Source: Cohnella sp. SGD-V74 | Lineage (GTDB): Bacteria > Bacillota > Bacilli > Paenibacillales > Paenibacillaceae | NCBI RefSeq assembly: GCF_003001675.1 | Contig: NZ_PVYW01000010.1 | Coordinates: 62,001-126,000, forward strand | Direction of reading: 5' to 3' | Length of the DNA: 64,000 bases | Shown: piece by piece, positions 31,417 through 40,159 of the stretch | Position numbering within the stretch: position 1 is the first letter of the stretch | Layout: the number at the start of each line of letters is the position of its first letter | Program-made: the position numbers and the translations under genes | The notes under the pieces: model-generated | Told to the model about the DNA's origin: nothing | Seen by the model: only the letters and a program-made list of their open reading frames with translations | Databases searched by the model: none

Positions 31417-32328
31417 TTATTTAATCGCCGAGGCTTTGTACACGCCGGAATCGATCATCTCTTCGACCGTCACGAGCTCGTAGCCTTTCGCCCGCAGGTC
31501 TTCGATGATCTTGGGCAGCAGCTTGACCGTGTGCTCGAGCGCGTTCTTGCGTCCTCCGAAGGAGTGCATCAGAATAATTCCGCCGTCGCCGGTATTGGCC
31601 ATGACGTTCTTGTACATATCCTCGACAGAGCTTCCCGCCCAGTCTTTCGTATCCACGGTCCAAGCGACGTGCTTCATGCGGTCGTCGTGGATCGTTGCCA
31701 GCACGTCCTTCGACACGGCGCCATAAGGGGCCCGCATCAAGCGCGGGGTCGTGCCGGTCGCCTCTTCGATGATCTGCTGGGCTTTGTCGATCTGCTCGGC
31801 CCGCTGCTTGACGGACAGCTTCGTCAGGTCGCCGTGGGACCAGGAATGGTTGCCGACGGCGTGGCCTTCCTCGACGATGCGCTTGGCGATGTCCGGATAT
31901 TTCTTGACTTGGGTGCCGACGAGGAAGAAAGTCGCTTTGGCGTCGTAGTCCTTCAAAATATCGAGGATACGCACCGTATAGTTGTTGTCCGGACCGTCGT
32001 CGAACGTCAAGGCGACGCGGGGACGCGGCTTGGTGTCTTCCTTCGGCTTATCCGGCGAAGGGAGCGGTTTGCCGCCTTGCTTCGGGGGCTGGACGGCCGT
32101 CTCCGCATCCGGCGACGTCGTCCCCGGCGTAGCCTCCGCGAGAATCGCCGTCTCTTCGCCGGGCTTCGCCTCGGGAGCGATCGCCGCCGCATCGGCGGAG
32201 CCGCTGCCGGTCAGACCGACGGCCTGCCACTCCCGGAACGGGGAGCATCCGGCAAGAGCCGCCCACAGCATCGCAATACAGAGCGCGCTAAGACAAGCGC
32301 GCCCGGAAATTAGTCGTTTTCCCCACAT
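31417..32328 (-). CDS. Polysaccharide deacetylase lipoprotein
   Basis: A 303-aa exported NodB-homology deacetylase, probably acting on peptidoglycan or chitin-type glycans. The N-terminus has a signal with lipobox LAGC (about residue 28), followed by a Pro/Glu/Ala-rich linker to about residue 105. The catalytic domain has LTFDDGPD (Asp-Asp motif), NHSWSHGDL (His-His motif), MRAPYGAVS and ILMHSFGG. ATG 32328 has GGAGG 8 nt upstream and is preferred over GTG 32343. Confidence 0.93.
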   Translation of the reverse strand: MWGKRLISGRACLSALCIAMLWAALAGCSPFREWQAVGLTGSGSADAAAIAPEAKPGEETAILAEATPGTTSPDAETAVQPPKQGGKPLPSPDKPKEDTKPRPRVALTFDDGPDNNYTVRILDILKDYDAKATFFLVGTQVKKYPDIAKRIVEEGHAVGNHSWSHGDLTKLSVKQRAEQIDKAQQIIEEATGTTPRLMRAPYGAVSKDVLATIHDDRMKHVAWTVDTKDWAGSSVEDMYKNVMANTGDGGIILMHSFGGRKNALEHTVKLLPKIIEDLRAKGYELVTVEEMIDSGVYKASAIK

Positions 32329-32362
32329 GGCCTTATCCTCCACATTTCCTCATCCCAACCAC

Positions 32363-32418
32363 AAAAGAGGGGCGCTCGGGGATGGCCGGCGCGACTGGGA
32401 TCCCCATCCCCGAGCGCG
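32363..32418 (-). terminator. Terminator after racA-like gene
   Basis: On the minus strand GCGCTCGGGGATGG (from 32404-32417) pairs with CCATCCCCGAGCGC (from 32372-32385), followed by CCCTCTTTT. It is positioned to end the racA-like transcript ahead of the deacetylase gene. Confidence 0.75.
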
Positions 32419-32547
32419 CCGACCGATTACGCTGTCCGTTCTCTTTGGTTATCTTATTAGACGTAAGAGAGGGGGAAAAGTTAGAGGATTTCGGCGCGAT
32501 TTTTAAAACTTTTTGTCGGAAGCTCGTCCTCAGAAGCGAGAGTTCGT

Positions 32548-32585
32548 CCCGAGAGGCTTCGTGATCAAAAGCGGACTTTTTGAAC
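32548..32585. repeat. 38-bp dispersed repeat, copy 2
   Basis: Nearly identical to 31316-31353 but intergenic, just beyond the racA-like stop codon (32591) on the opposite side of the deacetylase gene. Confidence 0.85.
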
Positions 32586-32590
32586 AACTT

Positions 32591-33133
32591 CTAGAAGAAG
32601 GTTCGGAACAGCTTCCTTTTTCGTTCCGGCAGCGAGGCCGGTTGGACGGGAGTTTGGACGGAAGGCAGGCGAAGCTCTTCGCTCCTGGCCGCCGCCGTCA
32701 TCGCGGCCGCCCGGCTCTCCAGCGTCTCGACGGCCGCGGCGAGCTGAACGAGGGTGCGGCGGAGCTCGTCCAACTCGGCGCGGTGCTGGCGCACCTGGGC
32801 GGAGACGACTTCGTCCGCCTTCTGTTCGAGGGAGCGCTCGACCTCGAAGATGCGCAGCAGCAGCTCCCGCTTGCCTTCGGAGAAAGGCTCGGCGACGGGA
32901 GAGGCCGCGCTTGCCGGAGCGGGAGGCTCGGGAAGGGAAATCTGTTCCAGCGTGCGTCCTCCCTCGATCTCGCTCTTAATATATTCAAGCAGGCCGAACT
33001 CGCGCTGAGAGAACACATAGTGTCCCAGCGGATCTTTACGGAAGGAAGAGGGATAATGGGATGCCCAGCGCTTGACGGTCGTCTGGCTCACTCCGAGACG
33101 TTCCGCCGCTTCTCTCGTTTTCAGGTTACGCAT
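32591..33133 (-). CDS. racA: RacA-like MerR/coiled-coil protein
   Basis: A 180-aa protein. The N-terminal MerR-like HTH (LKTREAAERLGVSQTTVKRWASHYP, residues 3-27) is followed by DPLGHYVFSQREFGLLEYIKSEIEGG. A long coiled coil covers about residues 85-150. This layout and length match RacA, which anchors chromosome origins at the cell pole during sporulation. ATG 33133 (GGAG 9 nt upstream) is chosen over 33208. The symbol is tentative, since other MerR-HTH/coiled-coil proteins share the plan. Confidence 0.65.
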   Translation of the reverse strand: MRNLKTREAAERLGVSQTTVKRWASHYPSSFRKDPLGHYVFSQREFGLLEYIKSEIEGGRTLEQISLPEPPAPASAASPVAEPFSEGKRELLLRIFEVERSLEQKADEVVSAQVRQHRAELDELRRTLVQLAAAVETLESRAAAMTAAARSEELRLPSVQTPVQPASLPERKRKLFRTFF

Positions 33134-33319
33134 CGCATTCGCTCCAATCGCAATGTTCTTTTTTAACCCTATTCGAGATTCGTTCGCATCCCCCTGCGGG
33201 GGTGACAAAGGTAGTGGTTATTCGCCAAACAAAGTGCAAAATCGCGGAGGGGCCGGATTATACGAGGGTCGATGTCATGGTACAATAGAGGCAAACGTTC
33301 GATTTGGAGGCACAACCTC

Positions 33320-34858
33320 ATGGCAACCGATCCACTCTCTCAATTCGAGAAAAAGGTCATCATCCGCACTATCGAGCGCCGGGACTTCGCCAAAATCATC
33401 GAGCTTCAGAGCAGCTGTTTTCCGAATATGTCGCCTTGGCTGCCGGAGCAGTTGGAGAGTCACGTGCGCATTTTTCCCGAGGGGCAAATCTGCGTCGAGC
33501 TCGACGGAGAGATCATCGGCTCCTGTTCCAGCCTGATCGTGAACTTCGACGATTACTTCGAGCAGCATACGTATACCGAGATTACGGACAAGGGATATAT
33601 TCGCAATCATAATCCGCGAGGGCGCAACCTGTACGGGATGGAGGTTATGGTGCACCCCGACTACAGGCGCATGAAGATCGGCAGACGACTCTACGAGGCG
33701 CGCAAGCGGCTGGCCGAGCATCTGAACCTGAAGAGCATCATCGTCGGCGGGCGCATTCCCGGCTACCACCATTACAGCGACCGCATGACGCCCAAGGAGT
33801 ATGCGGAAGAGGTGCTGCAGCAGAACATCTACGATCCGGTGCTGACGTTCCAGATGATGAACGGGTTTACGCTGAAACGGATCATTACCGGCTACTTGTC
33901 CGACGACGCCGATTCCAAGAACTATGCCGCGCTGCTGGAATGGAATAATATCGAATACAAGCCGAGCATCGACAAGCTGCATTATAAAATGTCGTTCCCG
34001 GTCCGCATCTGCGTCGTCCAGTACATGATGAAGAAGATCGATTCTTTCGAAGAGTTCGCCACCCAATGCGAGCACTACGTGGACGTGGCCTCCGACTATA
34101 AATCGGATTTCGCCGTCTTCCCGGAAAACTTCACGATGCAGCTGCTCTCCTTCCTGGAGGAGCGGTCTCCGAGCCTGGCGATCCGCAAGCTGAGCACGTT
34201 CACCTCCCAATACATGGAGCTGTTCTCCGATCTGGCGGTCAAGTACAACGTCAACATCGTCGGCGGCTCGCATTTTATCGAGAGCGGCAACCGGATGTAC
34301 AACGTCGCGCATCTGTTTCGCCGGGACGGCACGATCGAACAGCAGTACAAGCTGCATATCTCCCCCAACGAGCGAAAATGGTGGGGCATCAACGGAGGCT
34401 CCGAGATCGGCGTGTTCGATACGGACTGCGGCAAGGTGTCGATCCAGCTCAGCGGCGACATCGAGTATCCGGAGCTTTCCCGGATCATGGCGGAGCAGGG
34501 GGCGCGGATTATTTTCGTGCCGTTCTGTACGGAGGACAGGCAGACGTTCCTGAAGGTCAAATATTGCGCGCAAGCGAGAGCGATCGAGAACCAGGCGTTC
34601 GTCGTGACGGCGGGGACGGTCGGGAATCTGACGCACGTGGACAACGTGGACATCCAGTACGCCCAATCGGGCATCTACGCGCCGGCGGACTTCTCCTTCC
34701 CGCGGGACGGAATCGCCGGGGAATGCAGCGAGAACACGGAGACGGTCATCATGGCCGAAGTCGACATGGAAGTGCTGGAACGATACCGGAAGTCGCAGGA
34801 CACGCTGTCGTTCCAGGATCGCAGGACGGACCTCTATTCCTTGAAAATTCGAACATAG
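33320..34858 (+). CDS. GNAT acetyltransferase fused to a nitrilase-like domain lacking its catalytic Cys
   Basis: A 512-aa two-domain protein. Residues 15-205 are GNAT-like (MEVMVHPDYRRMKIGRRLYEARKRL is the acetyl-CoA motif). Residues 225-500 are a carbon-nitrogen hydrolase fold. The catalytic Glu (VFPENF) and Lys (YKLHISPNERKW) are present, but the nucleophile motif reads QLSGDIEYPE. Ser378 sits where LTCYDVEFPE of the next gene has Cys, and the following Tyr is Gly. The hydrolase domain is thus probably inactive or altered. It is 27 bp upstream of an intact nitrilase gene, so the two may form one complex. Promoter -10 TACAAT is at 33281-33286. Confidence 0.88.
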   Translation: MATDPLSQFEKKVIIRTIERRDFAKIIELQSSCFPNMSPWLPEQLESHVRIFPEGQICVELDGEIIGSCSSLIVNFDDYFEQHTYTEITDKGYIRNHNPRGRNLYGMEVMVHPDYRRMKIGRRLYEARKRLAEHLNLKSIIVGGRIPGYHHYSDRMTPKEYAEEVLQQNIYDPVLTFQMMNGFTLKRIITGYLSDDADSKNYAALLEWNNIEYKPSIDKLHYKMSFPVRICVVQYMMKKIDSFEEFATQCEHYVDVASDYKSDFAVFPENFTMQLLSFLEERSPSLAIRKLSTFTSQYMELFSDLAVKYNVNIVGGSHFIESGNRMYNVAHLFRRDGTIEQQYKLHISPNERKWWGINGGSEIGVFDTDCGKVSIQLSGDIEYPELSRIMAEQGARIIFVPFCTEDRQTFLKVKYCAQARAIENQAFVVTAGTVGNLTHVDNVDIQYAQSGIYAPADFSFPRDGIAGECSENTETVIMAEVDMEVLERYRKSQDTLSFQDRRTDLYSLKIRT

Positions 34859-34885
34859 ACCGCAAAGGAGCATTCAAGAGCATCC

Positions 34886-35929
34886 ATGAAAAAGCTGACC
34901 ATCGCCACGACCCAATACGGGTTGAAGGACATTACGTCCGAAGAGCAGTTCTGGGCCGGCATCGCGGACAAAGTCCGGAAAGCGGCCGCTGAGGGAGCGG
35001 AGATGATCGTGTTCCCCGAATACGTGACGGCGCATCTGCTCAGTCTGAAGCCGCCGATGCTGCATGATGAGGCTTGCGCCTACTTGGACGGGCAGTCCGA
35101 ACGATACGAGCGGTTTTTCCGCGAGCTGAGCGGCGAGGCGGGGATCGCGATTTTGGCAGGGACGCATATTTGCCGGGCGGACAGGACGTGGGGCGGAGAA
35201 GAAGCCGGGCTTGCGGGCGCTGTCGCCGGGGGCGATGGAAGCGCCGGCGCGAGCGGGGGGAGCGATGGGCCGAACGCGGAGAAGAACTCGGGAGCGGGCG
35301 TTGGTTCCGGTTCTGGTTCGGGTTTGAGCGAAGCTTCGGATTCGAGCAAGGAATACGTCAACGAGGCGTTCCTGTTTTTCCCCGACGGGAGGCTCGAGAG
35401 GCAGCGCAAAGTCCACCTCACGCCGGAGGAGCAGATCCGCTGGCCGCTCGTGCCGGGAGAAAGCCTTAACGTGTTCGATACGCAGTGGGGCAAGATGGCG
35501 ATTCTGACCTGTTACGACGTCGAATTCCCCGAGCTGGCGAGAGTCGCGGCGCTCCGGGGCGTGGAGACGATTCTGTGCCCGTCCTACACCGACAGCGCGC
35601 ACGGATATCATCGGGTACGGTTCTGCGCCCAGGCGCGGGCGGTCGAGAACCAGCTCTTCGTCGTGCTGAGCGGGCTCGTCGGCGCGTTGTCCGAGGACCG
35701 TCCGCAAGTCGACACGGGCTACTGCCAGGCAGGCGCCTTCGCGCCGTGCGACTTCCCGTTCGATCCGGACGGCGTTCTGGAGACGGGCAAGAAAAACGTC
35801 GACGCGACGATCCTCGTAGAGCTGGACTACTACCAGCTGCACGAGAACCGCGCGCGGGGGGCGGTCGCGCCTTTCTACGACCGGAGGTCTGAGATTTACA
35901 GGCAGGAGATGAAGAAGCTGCGGTATTAG
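34886..35929 (+). CDS. Carbon-nitrogen hydrolase (nitrilase superfamily)
   Basis: A 347-aa amidase/nitrilase with an intact triad: Glu in VFPEYV (residue 45), Lys in QRKVHLTPEE and Cys209 in LTCYDVEFPE. A Gly/Ser/Ala-rich low-complexity stretch of about 50 residues (about 103-154) is inserted between the second and third strand regions and is unusual for the family. It is paralogous to the C-terminal half of the preceding GNAT fusion. The substrate is unknown. A perfect terminator follows at 35988. Confidence 0.9.
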   Translation: MKKLTIATTQYGLKDITSEEQFWAGIADKVRKAAAEGAEMIVFPEYVTAHLLSLKPPMLHDEACAYLDGQSERYERFFRELSGEAGIAILAGTHICRADRTWGGEEAGLAGAVAGGDGSAGASGGSDGPNAEKNSGAGVGSGSGSGLSEASDSSKEYVNEAFLFFPDGRLERQRKVHLTPEEQIRWPLVPGESLNVFDTQWGKMAILTCYDVEFPELARVAALRGVETILCPSYTDSAHGYHRVRFCAQARAVENQLFVVLSGLVGALSEDRPQVDTGYCQAGAFAPCDFPFDPDGVLETGKKNVDATILVELDYYQLHENRARGAVAPFYDRRSEIYRQEMKKLRY

Positions 35930-35987
35930 ATGAGTTGGGGAAAGTGCGTTACAACGGCGTTAATATGCTTTAGGGGCATTTCCTAAG

Positions 35988-36025
35988 AATAAATAAAGCT
36001 CTCCGCTTGGAGAGCTTTATTTATT
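35988..36025. terminator. Perfect hairpin terminator at the island edge
   Basis: AATAAATAAAGCTCTCC (35988-36004) pairs perfectly with its complement at 36009-36025 around a 4-nt loop. A/T-rich flanks make it functional on both strands. Confidence 0.9.
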
Positions 36026-36339
36026 GGAGGGGGGAAAGTATATCGATTTAAGATGGTCTGAAAAGTATCGTCAATCGACCGTTTAATACAAATAAAAACA
36101 ATTTTCCTTTATTTATCCATGTTACTTTTGTATAATAGCAAATAAAAAAGAGGGTTGTTCTTTTCGTGCGGGCACTGCCTCGTCACTAAAGAATCTACCT
36201 CTTTATATCAGGTTTATGGTTTCACAACTTATTCTTTTTTATTATATGCGTTTACTTTAATGCTGTCAATGCTCCCTAGGAGCCTTCAGGGTGGTTGGAA
36301 TTTAATCTGAACTTGGTTCTATCCATACGGTAGGAGGCG
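36026..36339 (+). promoter_or_regulatory. A+T-rich leader region of the HEPN gene
   Basis: No coding sequence longer than a few codons is seen. TATAAT at 36131-36136 is a good -10, but no clear -35 is found 17 nt upstream (TTTATT at best). The region is much richer in A+T than the surrounding genome. No stable RNA or inverted repeat was convincing apart from a weak AAAGAAT/ATTCTTT pairing. Confidence 0.4.
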
Positions 36340-38166
36340 TTGCAAATGCTCACTGGCAGTAATGACAGGATGCTGGCTCACAGAAAAGTTAATGAGGAAT
36401 TTATGTTTTTTTATCAGCGCTGGCAGGAGTTGCTTGATCATCGTACATTGGGAATGTATAGATATAACATTCTTAATTCTTGCGCAGCCTGTTTGGAATT
36501 GGTCGATGTCATTGACAAGACCTTGGCGGGTCTTTTAACTTCTCGCCAGAACGTAGATGATTGTAAGGCTGAGACTTTAGCAATCTTGAAGCAGGACAAC
36601 ATCCTGGAAAAATACAACAAGCCTTTATATAACGCATTATTGCGAATAGTTTCTTCAAAAATAGAGTCGAAGCAAAAGAATGAGTTATCAGATGATAAGA
36701 ACAACGCCTTTTACATATCCATAAACCGACTTAAATATCAGTTGACGACACCCGGCAGGATACTGCAAGAAAATTACCTGGATTATCTGATTCGAGAAAT
36801 AAAGTTTGGTATCGATAACGGTAATATTCCTTTGTTGGATAGACATATTTCTGCACTCGTAAGTCAGTGTATTAATAATGGATGGTCCGCTAAGGGACTA
36901 TTTATGCTGTCCAGATGTTTTGAAGGAGAAGCGACACTAGAAGAAAAGTGGAATGACTTTTCGGGCAAATTGACGACGCAGGCGAGAGAACTATTCGAAG
37001 TGTACTTTGGAATTAATATAGAAACACGTCAGGGGATAACTGCTGAAGTTGTCAGAAGCATTATCCAGTCATTAGCCATGATAATACGAAGGGGGAGCGA
37101 GATTATAGACGGCGATCCTGCGAGATCGAATTTATACAACAAACTTGACTCTTCTAGGCATTACATTGTTGTTTCAGTGGATGCGACGGATTTATATTCG
37201 GCGACCCTGTCGGCAATCAACCAGTTGAATAAGCAACTCAGTGTTGCAACTTTTTATAATACGATCAATCCATGGATTGCAAATTCGCCTCAAATCGTTA
37301 CCTTTTGCCCGAGCACGCAGTTAGCGGAGGCTTTAAAAATTACAGATGTGTTTAGGACGTATGACTACGTAGATAGTACTAACAATGTTTTTGAGGACAC
37401 CAAGAATATCCTGATCAATCCGGAAAAAGCACACATCATGGCACGACTGCATGCCGCATTTTCTTATACTAACCTGAGCAGAACATCGCTATTTCAAGAA
37501 ACAAAATATATTTCTCTTTGGATAGCGATCGAGTCTGTCATGCGAACAGGGCAGTATCCTGATATTATTTCGCATATCAAATGCGTTCTTCCCGAAACAC
37601 TTTCTGTTCGATACGTTTATAGGATTATTCGCAACTTTTCAGAGGATTGTATAAGATGTGGATTCAAGCAAGAGCCTGCATTAGCCGTCAACATGGAATC
37701 GACGGATAAAAAACAATTAATCGCAATACTTATTACAATTTTTCGTGACCCAGATCTCTACAATATTTTAGAGCAAAATTGTCAAATCAATAAATTACTT
37801 AATTATCGTTGTACAGAGATTCATGCTTTACTCAACAACACTCAACTGATTATTAGTAAGTTTGAATCTTACACGACCAAAATTCGGTGGCATATTCAAA
37901 GGCTCTATCGAATTAGAAACGAAATCACCCATTCTGCATTTTTTGATGACAGGTCTTTGACAATTTATATCGAGCATTTATATACCTATCTGGCGCAATT
38001 GGTTAGTGAAGTGGTCTATTATGTAGAGCATAAGCAGGTAAAATCAGTGGAAGAAGCTTTCTCCATAATCCTTGAAAACTACAACACATATTTAGATTTG
38101 CTAAAGACAGGGTACTTCGTGCCGCAGGATGTACTGCCAAACGGAGTCGTCGAGATTATTAGCTAA
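36340..38166 (+). CDS. Unknown 608-aa protein with C-terminal Apea/HEPN-like domain, candidate defence gene
   Basis: No function is established. The C-terminal part has the layout of Apea-like HEPN domains: SLWIAIESVM (about residues 392-401), a helical stretch, then LYRIRNEITHSAFFDD containing R526-x4-H531, the HEPN ribonuclease signature. Residues 1-380 are helical and unrecognised. Codon choice is very A+T-rich (TTA, AAT, ATA frequent) against G+C-rich neighbours, which indicates horizontal transfer. It is a single gene between a perfect terminator and the sgrR-like 3' end, with its own promoter region. An abortive-infection RNase is inferred. The motif and fold assignment are by eye. Confidence 0.6.
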   Translation: MQMLTGSNDRMLAHRKVNEEFMFFYQRWQELLDHRTLGMYRYNILNSCAACLELVDVIDKTLAGLLTSRQNVDDCKAETLAILKQDNILEKYNKPLYNALLRIVSSKIESKQKNELSDDKNNAFYISINRLKYQLTTPGRILQENYLDYLIREIKFGIDNGNIPLLDRHISALVSQCINNGWSAKGLFMLSRCFEGEATLEEKWNDFSGKLTTQARELFEVYFGINIETRQGITAEVVRSIIQSLAMIIRRGSEIIDGDPARSNLYNKLDSSRHYIVVSVDATDLYSATLSAINQLNKQLSVATFYNTINPWIANSPQIVTFCPSTQLAEALKITDVFRTYDYVDSTNNVFEDTKNILINPEKAHIMARLHAAFSYTNLSRTSLFQETKYISLWIAIESVMRTGQYPDIISHIKCVLPETLSVRYVYRIIRNFSEDCIRCGFKQEPALAVNMESTDKKQLIAILITIFRDPDLYNILEQNCQINKLLNYRCTEIHALLNNTQLIISKFESYTTKIRWHIQRLYRIRNEITHSAFFDDRSLTIYIEHLYTYLAQLVSEVVYYVEHKQVKSVEEAFSIILENYNTYLDLLKTGYFVPQDVLPNGVVEIIS

Positions 38167-38236
38167 TTTATTGAGCAGGTCTAACGTGTATCCGAAAATG
38201 TCATATATCCTATGCAGTCGAAACCCTCAGTCTTTT

Positions 38237-40021
38237 CTATTTCTCCCCCGACATAACCGGAGGAAACCAAAGCGTCCGAAGGTTGACCCACCCTTGGGAG
38301 TTAAAAGTAACGCCGCGGACGGTGGGGAGGTAGGCGGTCGGCAGCGGCTTCTCCGACAGAATGTGCAGGTGGCGTTCGCGGATGAGCAGCGATTCGATCT
38401 TGTCCAGGCTGCGGTGCCGGACCGCCGGGTCCGGCTCCCTGAGCGCGCGGGATAACAGCCGTTCGATGTCGATGCGCGTATGGGCGTCGACATGCTCGGC
38501 CATCGTCCGGTACAGGTCGTAGAGCCGCAGCTCCTGATCCTGGTCGCGCAGCAGCGAGAACAGAATCAGATCCGATTCCAGCCGGATCGCGCCTTTGAAC
38601 TCCTCCGGCGAGACGGCCGCCACCTCGCAGTCGTAGCCGTGCCGGCTGAGCGCTTCGGCCAGAGCCTCGGCATCGTCCCTGTACGGCAAGATCGTTGCGA
38701 TCCGCAGGCGCACCGGGTCCTGAGCGGATGGGATCGGTGAGGATTCCTCGCTCTCTGTCGCAGCCTTATCGCTTATGCTTTTCTCGTTTTCGCCACTCTC
38801 TCCAATCTTCTTAAGGCAACCAAACAAATGCTCCCGAAGCGCCGGATCGGTCAACGGTCCGGCTTTCTGCGTGTTGCAGGTGACGAACTTGCGCACTGTC
38901 GTCTCCGAATGAATCCGGCTCCAGCCCGAGTCTCCGGCGGCCGCGTTCGGGATGACGTGGAACGGGGACACCTGATCCGGCTGATCCGCCTGATCAGCGC
39001 TGCCCGCTCTCTCTCCGCCGCTCTCCTCCGCCATCGCTTCAGCCGCCCACGGCACATGAACGATCTCGACCCGGTCGAGATGCGCCCTCCCCTGAAAACA
39101 AGGCCCGAAAGCCTCCATCACGCACACCGTCCCGTTCATCTGCGTCACCTTGAACGGTCCCGTTCCGACCGGCTCCGTGCCGAAACGGTAGCTTCCGAGC
39201 TGGTTCAAGTCCTTCGGCACGACCGCCGCTCGGCTCGTGCACAGGAACGGGAGGAACAGCTCGTTAGGCTCCTCCAGCTCAAAGCGCACGACCGTCGGAT
39301 TAAGCGCGCGCACCGACTTGATCTGCTTGTAGATAAAGCTGTACAGCGTTCTGCGCGGAGACCGGACCAGCCGTTCGAACGTATATACGACGTCGTCGGC
39401 GTTCAGCACCTTCCCGTGATGGAACAGCACTTCCTTGCGCAAGTAGAACGTCCACAGGGTGCGCGTCTCGTCCGTCTCCCAGGCGTGGGCGATGCTAGGC
39501 TTGATATCGTCCCCCGAATCCGAGCGGCGCACGAGCCCGTCGAACACGTGGCTGGCGACGAACGACTCGGCCAGCAGATTCATGTACAGAGGATCGACCG
39601 TATGGAGCGGCTGGCGGATCGGAATGCGAAGCGTATCGATCTGCCGGTCCTTGCTCGTCTCGACGTGGTGCCCGAAGTAGGAGAGCAGCCGGCCCTGCAG
39701 ATGCTCCTGCAGCGCGGAGGAGTTCCGGTGAATCTGGATCTGGCCGATCGCGCGGGCGACGTCCTTGCGGTTGATCGCCTGCAGCATCGCCTGCGCCGCG
39801 ATGTCTTCCGCTTGCGCGAGGAAGCTCAGCGTCGAGCGTCTTCCCCTGCCGCGCGACGATTCCCAGGCGATCCAGCCGTTCCGGCTCATCGCGCGGACGA
39901 TGTTGGCGGCGTTGCGCGGCGTGCAGTCGAGCAGCTTGGCGATCTCGTCCAGCGTCGTCGACGCCGAATCCCCGCCCCCGAACCGGGAATGCAGCAGCAG
40001 AAATTGTTGATGCAGCTTCAT
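38237..40021 (-). CDS. SgrR-family regulator (HTH + solute-binding domain)
   Basis: A 594-aa regulator. The N-terminal HTH (about residues 20-65, STTLDEIAKLLDCTPRNAANIVRAMSRNGWI) is followed by an extracellular solute-binding family 5-like domain (about residues 130-590). The latter has PLHTVDPLYMNLLAESFVASHVFDGLV, NADDVVYTFERLV and GTEPVGTGPFKV. Such regulators sense sugar phosphates or peptides inside the cell. A linker of about 40 polar residues interrupts the C-terminal lobe. It is divergent from a DUF4173 membrane protein, with a 12-bp inverted repeat between them. Confidence 0.88.
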   Translation of the reverse strand: MKLHQQFLLLHSRFGGGDSASTTLDEIAKLLDCTPRNAANIVRAMSRNGWIAWESSRGRGRRSTLSFLAQAEDIAAQAMLQAINRKDVARAIGQIQIHRNSSALQEHLQGRLLSYFGHHVETSKDRQIDTLRIPIRQPLHTVDPLYMNLLAESFVASHVFDGLVRRSDSGDDIKPSIAHAWETDETRTLWTFYLRKEVLFHHGKVLNADDVVYTFERLVRSPRRTLYSFIYKQIKSVRALNPTVVRFELEEPNELFLPFLCTSRAAVVPKDLNQLGSYRFGTEPVGTGPFKVTQMNGTVCVMEAFGPCFQGRAHLDRVEIVHVPWAAEAMAEESGGERAGSADQADQPDQVSPFHVIPNAAAGDSGWSRIHSETTVRKFVTCNTQKAGPLTDPALREHLFGCLKKIGESGENEKSISDKAATESEESSPIPSAQDPVRLRIATILPYRDDAEALAEALSRHGYDCEVAAVSPEEFKGAIRLESDLILFSLLRDQDQELRLYDLYRTMAEHVDAHTRIDIERLLSRALREPDPAVRHRSLDKIESLLIRERHLHILSEKPLPTAYLPTVRGVTFNSQGWVNLRTLWFPPVMSGEK

Positions 40022-40064
40022 CGATCGCGTCCCCTTTCCATCCTCCGCCTGTCCTGACCGCTCA

Positions 40065-40116
40065 TTAAAATAGGAAATTTTCCAACGATTAGTTTCTATT
40101 TATCTTCCTATTTTAA
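40065..40116. promoter_or_regulatory. 12-bp inverted repeat between sgrR-like and DUF4173 genes
   Basis: TTAAAATAGGAA (40065-40076) and TTCCTATTTTAA (40105-40116) are perfectly complementary, with equivalent points 40 bp apart (about four helical turns). A third related sequence CTATTTATCTTCC lies between them. This suits a regulator that loops or binds as a tetramer, most likely the divergent SgrR-like protein. Confidence 0.65.
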
Positions 40117-40159
40117 CACCTACAATAGGCATTAGATACGAGAAAACGGAGGGATCGCC

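Noticed and set aside
35930..36339. Small RNA or toxin-like ORF upstream of the HEPN gene
   Set aside because: Only a few-codon reading frames and a weak long-range pairing were seen; not enough to call a gene.
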